Source: Aldrovandia affinis
Lineage: Eukaryota; Chordata; Actinopteri; Notacanthiformes; Halosauridae
NCBI GenBank assembly: GCA_029706075.1
Contig: JAINUG010000015.1
Span: forward strand, 1 to 64,000
Length of the DNA stretch: 64,000 bases
Direction of reading: 5' to 3'
Part shown: positions 46,801-58,800 of the stretch, one piece after another
How the letters are laid out: the number at the start of each line of letters is the position of its first letter
How positions within the stretch are numbered: position 1 is the first letter of the stretch
The notes under the pieces: model-generated
What the model was told of the DNA's origin: nothing
What the model saw: only the letters and a program-made list of their open reading frames with translations
Database searches by the model: none
Made by a program: the position numbers and the translations under genes

Positions 46801-49800
46801 AAATTCCCATCAACTGTGAATGTCGTTGGGTAGTTTTAAAGTTATATAAAGCAGTTACTGCTTGCTTCACAAGTTGGCATGTGGTGTGGTATATTAACTG
46901 AATGTTCCATGGTCAACCAGGTTTCAAACTAAGTTTTTTCCCCAACATGTTCAAATGTGCATACATTTACATGGAGCGCTTACGTCTGTGTATAGCTATA
47001 CACTTTATGAAGCCACACAACATAAAGCATTATGAAATGCAGGAGAGTAAAACAGGAGAGAAAAAAGGTACAGCATCTATACCCCTGTACAATATACAAA
47101 GTCCAGCTTATATACCCCATACAGTATGTTTTGCAAATACACTAATGCGCTTCGTGCCAGGGTATGTCAGACCTGACACAATAATAGGATTATCCCATGT
47201 CTGGAGTAATAATCTCTACACCTGTTTTCTGTTATGAGGAGAAATAGATTTGTGTACTGTTTACAATAAAGTAGCAAATCTCATACAAACCACAAACTAA
47301 AACCTTTGAGGTTATCAGTTTAAAAGAATGCTTCTGAAATTCTGAATCAGGCATTCCGTTACGTCCTAGGTTTCTTCCACGTGGTTCTTTCCAATTAGCT
47401 GGTCGCTTTATGGGACCCGCAGGTGATTTCCCAGCGGCACAGACAACCATAATTATTCTGGAAATGTGACAGATGGGTCAACATTTCCAAGTGAAGAGAA
47501 AAGACCCTGCTCCCCAGAATAGCAAATGAGAAGTAAGTATCCCCAAGACTCTGCAGTCTGCAGGTGCTGAGAGCGATACAGGTGGTGGAGTCTGACGGTA
47601 GAAGGCGGGGTGCGGGCACGAAAAGGGTTTCCATTTTCCTTTTTAGCTGTAATGCATCATTAGCTGTCTTGCCGCTGCCCTTCTGCCTCGTTGCTATGGC
47701 TGCTGGAGGTTGTCTCCGCACAGTGTGGCAGGAGGCCTGCGCACATTCGTCTGCTCCCAGCGCCAGGGCACCACTGCTTTAGTAATGAAGAGCTCACACC
47801 ATTTACAAGCCCCAAATAGCCCAGCAATACATCACTACACAGAGTCAATGGCAATTATGGCTGCTTCCAACTTCTGGTGAGGCCAGCAGTGCATGGCATT
47901 GTGCTTTTTCCCTATTGTCTGAGTTGAATCCGTCCTAATAAATATAAGCAGCGACCTTACATTTGTACTGAATTCATAGGGCTCACAATTCTATCGGAGC
48001 TAATATAGCAGAGACCATACTAAAGCTATTAACATGTATTGTTATTATTCAATAAGCTATTCACATTTTTAGGTTCTGCAGGTCCACATGACAGCAGGCA
48101 AAGGGCAGTGCAGCAGAACAGGAGCAGACCCGTGTGCAGTGGGAAATGGGGGGGGGGGGGGCGGGTTGTGTCTGGCAGCTCATTAAGACTGAGAGGTATC
48201 GCTTCCAGCAGCAGCGTGTTGCTGTGAGACCAGGCCAGCTCGAGACCCCTGTCTGCAGAGGAGATGATTCCTGTCCGCGGTAATGAAGACGCACGACAGC
48301 GGACACGGGCCACAGCCAGGCAGCGACGACACACCGTCTGCACTTACCACGCATGGCCGATGCGGGCTGCTCTAAAATGAAGGTAAATCATTTAGCCTCA
48401 ATACGTAAATTGCTGTGCATAAATATAGCGAGGCCATAATTTATCCCCCAACAGCTGCATCCAGCTCCCTCTGGAATATGTTCTGAATGTCTTTTGAATG
48501 ATTAGGAGTTGAAATGAATAGAGTCTGCTGGTCTGCTCATAGAATTTTTGATAGATTTCTTGGCAATAAAAATGTTTATACCACCGCTGACAAGTTAAGT
48601 AGCAGTTACAGATATACTATCAGACAGACATACAATTATGAAATGGTTATATTATTATAGATTTAGAATGTATACATATATATATATAATGTCTCTACAA
48701 CATTCCATTTACTGTACCTATGTTCATCACATGTTCCCAAAAATAGCATTTTTAAACAACCCAATGTCTTCTTTATTCTTTGACATCAGAACTATTTCTT
48801 ACCACTGTGTGCAAGACCTTTTCCCAAGGATTATTTCACTGACAACCTGAACATTTGTTGTAACTTCTCTTGGCAACACTGATGAGGTGTGAAATCTGAC
48901 ATGTGGGAAGAACTCAAGAGAACTCAAGACTCACAAGGATGCATTACCACTAAATCACACCGATGCCACATCGCCTATGATTAGAACCATTTAGGCAGAC
49001 ATGGACTATTACATTGTTTGTGATCTATAGATTTTCTGAGGGGGCAACAGAGCGTACTATAGAGAACTAACATGTTTTGTTTAAGGTGACTGAGGATGTG
49101 CATGAATCAATGGTGGTACAACTGGGCTTATAGGCTTGGCGAGACAAAGGACAAATATAATGAAAGAGCTCCTAACAAAGTCAATCTCCCCACATCATGT
49201 GAGCCCACATCGATGAGCCCAGGAGTTATATAAGATACATCATTTCTATACAGCTTTATTTGGAGAACAATCTTGCTAATTGGCATTGTCATCTCTGTAA
49301 ATCCAAATATTGGTGAATAAAGAGATGAATGCCTATATGAAGCCTCAGATCTTCCTTCTGAATGCAAGATGGCTGCTTTGCAGTTTGCCGGCACTCACCT
49401 TTGTCCAGCAGCTGGTTGAAGAGCGACACGTTGGAGAAGAAGAAGAGGTAAGCGAACATTTGGGACTGGATCTCATGATGGACCTCGTACTGCTGCAGCA
49501 GGTCCTGTGTGGTCTGTAACACTTGCAGAACCTTCCGAACCGGCTCCGGAGGCGCCCCAGCACCCCTCCAGCAGGGGTCACTGTTCTCCCCCAGGAAAGG
49601 GTTGCAATCCAGCAGCCCAGGAAGGACCACATACAGGGACTGGAGGAGAGACACATTGTCGCTGGGTTGCGTTCTGTATGGAAGCATGTTGCTCTGCCAC
49701 AATCTGCTTTACATCATTGACTATTGCACATCAAATATCTATCACCTGGCTCTCATCTGTGGGAGCTCCTACTGTGGGAGCATGTTCCGGACGTCTCAAT

Positions 49801-52800
49801 AATTTATCATCGGTGCACAACTGCTTTGCCCATTATTAATACATATTGTAACTCTTAATCAATTAACAATTAAAATGATCCAGATAACGAGGTGCAATGG
49901 TAGACAATGCAGATCTATTTAAAAAGCTGGTAGAGCTACAGAGCACGCACTCTATAGTTGAGCAGATGGTGTGTGTCAAGAGGTCACTTCCTGCAGAAGA
50001 TACTGTAAGGATACTGATAATTAGATATACACATGAAGCAGGACACTGGCGACAAAACTAAATCCCTTCACATCTCCTCTTGAAAACAGCTCCATTTTAT
50101 ACCCCTTCTACTCTAACCTAGTTTCTACTCTAATCTGGACTCATTTAGATTCTAGTAAGATAGCGCTACATTAACTCCTTCCGGTACAGCAGCATCTTAT
50201 TACAGGTTAAATATTCAGTCTTTTGTCAAATACAAAGACTTTACCAAGAGATGTCCAGGCTGAAAATGCACAACAAGGACAACTGAAAACAAAAGCAAAG
50301 CAACGCGGGCCTCTTTTCCAGTAAGCTACAGCAAGAGCTCCCGAGGCCAGCACACACGTGACTCTGGTAATTATCTTGACTTAATTGACAATAGTGCGGC
50401 TTATCCCTGACAGGGAGAGCGTACCACTAATGAAATTACAATGGCACCTCTCAACACCTGCAGGGGCATCATTGATTTCAAGTCCTTGTCACAGATGGAA
50501 TGGGTATTCTGGGCATCCGCCCTCTTGCTTGATTCCGCCCAGTGTAGGGGATGTGTCACCTTCGTTTCGGCCACTTCCGAAGATGGGTGTCCTCCCCTAG
50601 GCTGCCCATGACCCGGTCAGGCAGATTTAGCAGTGCATATATAGTTTTCTCTTTGTAACAACCTTGTGTCCATGCGCTAAAACCCACCCTGCAGACAGGC
50701 AGAGCGGCACAGGGACTCTCTGTCTCTGTCAGTCTGCGCACGGTTTCGCAGTACTCACACGGTGTCACAGAGATATTAACTCCTTTCCCCGCAGGTGGTC
50801 CTCTACGCATAAGAGGGCTGATTAGCCAGGTCATTTGGTGTCAGAGCGAGCCGAAGTGTGACTCTGCGGGGCCAACAGCCATCTGCTCTGCATTGGAACA
50901 CTGACTCTACACTACTGACTAAGTCGATTTTATTGTCTGAGGGGATTACATCATTTACCAAAAATCCAGTCATCCCCACACTTACAAACGTCCATATTTT
51001 CTTCACCAAAATCTGAGTTTGTTCTAAACATGTTTCAAACTCAACTGCATTGACCCAACGCTTCAAATTTGAGTGATACAAAAAAGTCCAAATCCAAAAC
51101 TCCACAACACTGTCCTCCTCAGCACAGCACGAATGCCAGTGGCGGTCCCCAGATGTTTTTCGCTTTCACTGAATAGCACTGCACCCTTTTCAAGGTAAAA
51201 GGTTAAACTAAATTAATTTTGCCAAAGCGGGACAAATGCCTGTGTTTATGCCTCTCCACTGCTCCCACCCCTATTAATAGAGCTGTTTTGCTCTGCTCCT
51301 TCTCTTGTCCTCCCATGTGCTCTTTACAACCCTGGCACATTTACAAGGCATGCTTTTATTAATAGAGGTGAGGTGACGCAGGCCTGGCTGCTGTCCAGCA
51401 CTCTGACGTGCGCCACGCCCAACAGCACCGTCCTGGCCCAGAAATGTACAGTATTGTACGATGCATTGTACAGTATCTCCATCACCATGACCCCCTGCTC
51501 ACAACTCACTGCTAGGCACATGAATGGCCTCCCCATGCTTCGACCCAGGATCGCCATAGTATACAGCAGATGTAATTAGCCGAGGCAGGTAACGGCTTAG
51601 AGGATTCAAAGAACAGGGATTTAGAATAGTCTCCACTATGACAGTGGTATGCTGCAAACCATTTATCCCCCCCCCTATCAACATTCAGTGACCTTTACTG
51701 CTCTGGCAAGTAGCAGATACAAGGGCAATCGATCAGACATAAACTTTGGTGGCTCCCAGTTGACCAGATTAGCAGAGAGAGTGCAAGCGGTCGCTCTCCT
51801 TACCTTTGTTATGTAGTAGACACACTGCTGAAATGTGTACATGATCACTTCCTCCAGGACTGTCATGGCTTCTTCATTGGCTGATATTGTAGCTGAGAGC
51901 AAAGACTCCTTTGAGCCTCCTAAAAGAATAATAAGGTAATTAACTTAGGGTTTAGTTGAACATGTCACCTAGCACTATTAAACGAAACCATTAAGAAAAG
52001 AATAATGGTAGTAGTAATAATATATTTGATTTCTATGTATATATATTGCTTTTTGGAATACTGTATATATATACATGCTTATTTATGTGCATATACACCG
52101 TCGTAAAGGTTTTCAGTTAACAGCAGCATGAAATTCAAGGTAGATTTAAACTGTAAGTTCATATCTCCTTTTTTCCTCTGAATACATTAAATGTATTAAT
52201 CTCCATACATTACCTGCTAATAAAATGGCAGAACTGCCTCTAACACCTTTCTTCTTTTCTGTTTCAAGTACACCCAACAACCAAGTAACAAAGGTTCTTG
52301 AAATCCCACACTTTCCTCCAATAATATCTGTGATACACTATATGACTTTTTATATACAAATAACTGAATGATTGATTATTGCTTTATTATTAGCTATTTT
52401 GCTGTATTGAGTGAATGTCATTTTTCTAATGGGTTAGTGCATGTATTTTTTTAATACATTTTCATTCTGTATTTTATTAGGGATAGGTGTTGGAAATTAG
52501 CCTTTGGCTATAATCACTTAATGCAATGCATCTGAAGCTTGTTTTTTAACATTGTAATAATACTTTTGCTTTGTCCCTGACAAATAAATAAAATAAAATA
52601 AAATAAAAACACATTGTGCACATAGCAATTCATTCTGTTAAAGCTGTACTGAATAAAACAGAGTAATAGGTGGATGGTAGACACTAGTAGATGGACAATT
52701 TAGGTTGCTCATCCCTTTAATGGAAAATGAAACAGTATTTTCAGGTCTAGGGGAAATGGTTTTAAAATGGTCACACATATTTTTCCAGTGGCGGGGCACA

Positions 52801-55800
52801 GCATATACCTGTTTATACAAAAATAGCTACTCAAGTTTTTCTCTCAAATGTTTACAACTACTGGACTGGTTCGCAGACGAAATTGCAATGATATCACAAT
52901 AACATTCATGGTTCCTTCAGAAAAGTTCATTATTCTAGATTTTCTATATTCCCCTCTTTACTTAATTTATTTTCAATATTTGTTCCTCTTGCAATTTCCT
53001 ACCATGGTGCCATTCCACTTTCATGTGTCATAGTAACTCAAGAAGCTCCCCTGGAAGGTGGGTTCAGCGCTGTTCCTTATTTATTTGTGTATTTCTTTAT
53101 ACATCTCCCCATTTTTCTCTCAAATTCGGAACCCCCAATCAGTAATCTGTGACAGACAGCAGCATGCCTGTCCCACTGCTTCAATGTTCCCCATTGGGAG
53201 TGCGAGGACAACTGTTGCGCATTCCCCTGATACTGATATGCATCTCTTGGATATAAGTTACAGATATAAGTGACGTATCCAATAAGTTATATTACAGTTT
53301 GCATTTCCATGTTTCAAGGCTTCCATGTTCACCTCTCTCTGGTAGATGGGTGGAGAAGATGAACGGCAAAAAACACTACATGACTCATATTTTCCTTATG
53401 AATCATTGTATCAACCATCATATCCCATAAAGAATAATTTGGGTTAAACATTCTCAGCTTAAACAATGCTCACAGACACATTTTGGACACAAAGTCATTC
53501 CATAAGCAAGCGTACAGAGTTCCATTTCGGTGGAAACAGGTCCTGTATCTGTGGCCTGATGACAGTAAAGAATAGCTGGCAGTGGGATTCTCTCCAGAGC
53601 GATAATCTAAAGGACCTGTACATATTGTCCTTTGGTGAGCTCCAGCTGTGAGGGAATAAATTGGACAGGGCTCTCTCTCAGAGGGCACTGCCCCCAGCGA
53701 AATAGAGGCTTTTACTATAATGGCATTCTTCCTCCAAAGGTTCCTACTGCTGCAGATTGTTTTCTAGTGAGGGGGAAATATGCTGACAATAAGGAGTCTC
53801 ATATCAGGCATATCGAAGTGATAAGAGGGAGTGTATAATACAGTGAAGCAAATTCAGGCAGGAAGCTCACTCGGTTGCTAGGCACCGGTTCGCACCAATG
53901 CTGTCAGACGATTGTCCCTACTACCAATAATCTAAAGGCAAGAATTATGATCTTCCCATGATTACATATTGGTCTATTTAAAATTGGCACCATTAACTAA
54001 CCCATTGATGATGCGTTGTCTAAAAGTCCAAGACCAGAAGCTACGCCGTTACAAGTTCATCTTAATGAACTAAGCTTCAAACACGTCGCTTGAACGTAGA
54101 ATGTAGAAAAATATGGGAAGCATTGCTTTGGAACAGTGCTTGTTTAGTTTCTGTGAAATATATTGATTAAAGTTTAGTTGTAACTTGGCATCATTTAAAA
54201 ATAATTTGGTATGCAGAGTGAGTTTAAGAATTGTACTTTATAGATGTACAGAGAATATATCTAGGCTTTCTACGTTTGAAAAGAACTGCGTATAACTGCA
54301 ATACAGCAGCTATGCTTGTTGAGAAAAAACCCTCGGGTCCTGCCTTTGCATTACAGTTCTGTTTGTTTTGGCTTCTGTTAAGCAAATGTAAGCAACAAGG
54401 ATTCCCATCTCAAATATCGAAATGGCGGAGCAAAGCATTTACCAGTGGTAGGATGGCAAACTCTGCGCTTCCTTTGTTGCTATGAGACGGCATTGAAAGC
54501 CTAATTTCCCTGCACCCATTTCCTATGCTCAATAATAAAACCAGGATCCAACATCAACAGTCACTATAGTGCAAGGACTATAGTGCATATGCACACCACA
54601 ACCTCAATTCAACTGGACGAACCATGGGCATCACAAAAGCTGTATGAAATGTAAATAGCTCAAGGTTCAGCACAATGGCTGTGAGCATAGACATGGATGT
54701 TGTTCTCTTGGTTGTTCACTATTTTTGACCAAATACGTTTTCCCCAACTGAAGCTGAAGTTTGTACATGCTTACAGAACAAGAAGAACCAAACTGTATCC
54801 CAGATTTATTTTATTTTTCTCCAAGTTCGGAATGAATTATGCGTAGGCCTGTCTTATCACTGGAAAACCCTCTGTCAATTCAGGAGAGAACAGACAGGCA
54901 CATGCTTTCCTCCAAAGTGTGTGCTGCCAGCTGCACTTCTCACTCTACAGCCCATCAGGTTAGCTGTGCTGTCATTGCAATGAAGTAGTACACTTCATGC
55001 AGAGTCGGCACAGGCAGACTGCAGGTGTACAACCGAATGGAAGAGGTGCTGGCGAGAAAGAGCTGAGGACAATCCTGCTGACTAAAACCCATCGTCCCTG
55101 TGCGACACTACAGCCCAATATGTGCTGCCCTGCACGCTTGGCACTGACAAGGTCAGAATTTGATAGCAGACTGTGGGGCACATCCACTCACCAGATCTCA
55201 CTGTTAGCAGTATGAGCCAATCATCAGCCCCCATTTTCTACACCCAAAAGCAAAACCAACAAACATGACACTGACAAAAGCAAACTTTTAGTCAAGGGTG
55301 GTAGTAGATTCCTCGTGTGGGGGCAGAGACACATCTACCACTATATAAGGTAGACTATACATTATTTAAGTATATGTATATGAGACATAGCTGCACACAC
55401 AAGACATTGAATAATAATGAAAAGACTCAGTTTATATATGCACCAGCTGCCCTTAACCAGAGTCAGGAGAGTGACCTGCACTGTCTGGGGCTGACTTTGT
55501 CTGGAGCCGGGGCCTGATACAAGGACACGAGGAGGATGAATCCCGGCTAATCTTGTGGGAGATAATAGCATTTCCAAGGCTGGGGGATGTCACTGTTGAT
55601 TACCTCCCAACCATCATTTAGCAACAAAAAAAAACCAGGTCAGTGCTACACCACTCGCCTGGGCGAGAGCATAAAAACATAAGAGTTGATCCGGGGCTCT
55701 TCTGCTCAGACCCCACACCACTATTGTGCACACGCTGGCCTCATCAAACTTGTGCTGTCAAATGCAAGTTGCGGTGTTTATAGTTATAGCTGTTAACATT

Positions 55801-58800
55801 TTAATTCAGCATAACCAGAACTCTAATAATAATTCTTGGTAATACTCAGTACCAAACATAATGGAAGAAGCCCCCTCATATACACAACAGAGGAAGCTCT
55901 CTGTGAGACTTCTTAATGTATGGCTCCAGGTTCACAACAATATGTACGACAAACGTCTCCCAGGCCCTGCGCTCCCACAACTCCCAATTAGTGCCTTTGT
56001 ACGTCTCCAGCCCACATTCATCATGGGAGGTTTCAGAGCTAAACATATTCGCTGAAGATTCACACGCTCTATCTGAGTGTCAAGCTCTTCCGTCCACTGA
56101 GGAATCTCAGTGATTTATCTGAGAGGACTAAAGTGAACAATTCTTTTCCTGCAGTTGTTTGAGAGACTCACTAATTTGAGTGTGTCAAATGTCAACGGGA
56201 CGGGGCACACCTTTAGAATCCAGCTTCTCGATGCCCTGCATGTACGCGGGGGACTTTTGCTGGATGAAGTAGAGGATCTCGATGGCGTTGGACATCCAGA
56301 AAAAGATGAGCTGCAGGTCAGGGACCAGGTCTGAGATGCTGAGGAGAGAGAGGGATGCAGGGTCCTGGCTGGAGACAGAGGAGGGAGAGTACGACACAGT
56401 CGCTGTTACGGCAGACATGGCCCCTTCTCCTTCTGAAAGGACTGCAGCCAAACATAGTTTCAGCAGCTCCACAAGCAACACAGCAAAGCACTGACTAGCA
56501 TCAGTTTGCAGCTGGCAATATGTGAATAAACCAATTACAATTTACAGCGAGAAGGGATCCTCAAGTAAATCTGGCGGCCAAAACAGAGGTTGCTCTTTGG
56601 TAACTGTGTGATTCACAATACATCATATATTTGAATGTGCATTCAATTTTTAAGAATACGAAATAAAATAAAAATGTATACACTTTCTTCAGTATCTACA
56701 GAATCCAAACCTCAAGCTTTACGTATTAAAAGGCATGAGAATTCTGTCCCAGTGTTCCCTAACCAGTCATTTGAGAGATGGAGAATACAGTCCCACAAGA
56801 GGGAATGTGATACTCACTGCTGAGCTTGCTTCAGTGCCAATTCCTTTGTCTTGTCCTGTGAGACACATGACACAATTAGGGATTCATTCAAGTTTAAACA
56901 CAGTGGGAGGACCTAACCTTTAGATGCCTTCCTCTGAAATGAATTAGTCATAAAAGTGAGGTAGATGCAGAACCCTTTGTTTATGGCTGTCCAGTAGAGT
57001 AAATTTAGAGCTCTCATAATTGGATTTGAATAATTTATCAAAGTTAACAGTTCGAAAACTGACCTCAACGTTCAATTTAAGTGTATCCATGAGCTGGATA
57101 GGATTGTGAAAACAGATAGGGTTTCTCCGCTGGTGAAATATAACTTGAGCTGTGGAGACGTCACTTGAAATTACTTGTGTTGACTTACATTTTCCCACAC
57201 GTCAACTCAGGTTCTGTCATTTTTATTGGCATGAAATTCAAAATGGAACCAGATCATAGCGTAACCCACAATTGACAACCTGAAGCAGTACACATGTAGA
57301 CAGTGATGGAATTGCAGATGTACCAGATGCCTTACAGAAACAGTGGTGTTCGTTACAATCTACAGAACAATAAATGAGCACATAAGCCCTGCTAATACCT
57401 AATAATGCACTTTTCTCATTGAAGAAAAACCCAAACCAGCAAGGGCAGTTTTGGGGGGCTACATACAGGACTAAAAGTTTGTCAATTGTGCATTTTTATT
57501 ACTATTTTGTCCCCCAGATTTTTCCCCAATTTTTCTCCCAGTTTGGTAGCCAATTGTACCGTATTTCTAATTCTAGAACTGGCTACAGAACTGGCAGTGA
57601 CGAGGGCGACAAACTAACTCTCCCAAGTCGTTGACTGTAACTCCGATACACACAGAGCCACTTTTGCCTGTGGCGAGTCCCCGAACGAGAGCAGAAGTTA
57701 CAGAAGTAAAACCACGACAAATCTGTGTATAAACTAAAGTAAGCATAGATAAGTCTTTGTCAATATTCATAATAAATGAGTAATTAGCCACCATGGTATA
57801 TACATTTAAAAGTATCAAAATATACCATAAATGGAAATAGTATTTCCTTTCAAAAGATTTACAGATGCTGAATGTAACACTTAATGTAACATAAATGAAA
57901 GGGTATTTGCTATCTAGATGCCTGTATTACTTATAACTACAACTGCACAAACTAGCTATCCTTGATGCGGCACAAATGGGAATAAAGTGAATGTGTTTCT
58001 CCTTGAGAAAAGCAGATATATCTTGGCCCAGATACAGATAATGATATAGGAACCATGCCAGGTGCCCTGACCAGAATTTCAGCAGAAGAGCTGCATCATG
58101 TACTGTAGCGTTGGGAACTGAAAAAAAAAGAAAATGTATCTTGGACTTCAAGGATGACTGTTCATCGTAGGATTAAGGTGACCACTCAGAGTGGCTGAGT
58201 GATTGAGAGATCTGGTGACTGAGATGGTCATGGCATATCGTTTACATCATATGATACATAGGATGAAGGATGACTATTTCTATGACTATTTCTAGTCTGA
58301 TGGGAGTGGTCTCTTCCCGGATGACAGTGGTCACTGACTAGTTTGATGCGGATGAAAACAATGTAAACCATGTGCCATGGTCATCTCAGTCACCAGATCT
58401 CAACCCAATTTAAATGATGGAATTTTCTTGTGGGAGAATGGTGTTACATCCCTCCAATAGAGTTCCAGACACTTGTAGAATCTACGCCATGGTGCATTAG
58501 CACTGTTCTGGCGGCTCTTGGTGGCCCAATGCCCTATTAAGGCACTTCATGTTGGGGTTTCCCTTATTTTGGCAGTTACCTGTGTGTGTATATATATATA
58601 CTTAAATGTGCCCTCGCCATAGTATCAATTTGATAAGTGATAAAGAGAATCTCATTAGCCCATCAAAAAGCCTTTGTAATTACAGTCATCAGCCCCCGCC
58701 CAAATCTCTTCACAGAACACCACACTTATCTGCACTGAGTTGGCAATTAAATGTCAGCTCATGAGAAAACTGCCGCAGCTTGAGGAATATAATTATAAAC

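Larger units (their letters stand above)
44466..49398 (-). other. radil intron F-G (4.9 kb)
   Basis: It contains the 52-bp tandem array (44961-45582), a type A SINE (46302-46449) and a G-run at 48150-48164. Possible conserved noncoding stretches are at 48370-48480. No exon is seen. Confidence 0.75.

Noticed and set aside
47395..47721. Open frame of 108 codons on the - strand in a radil intron
   Set aside because: It does not fit between exons F and G, whose phases already agree, and shows no known domain.
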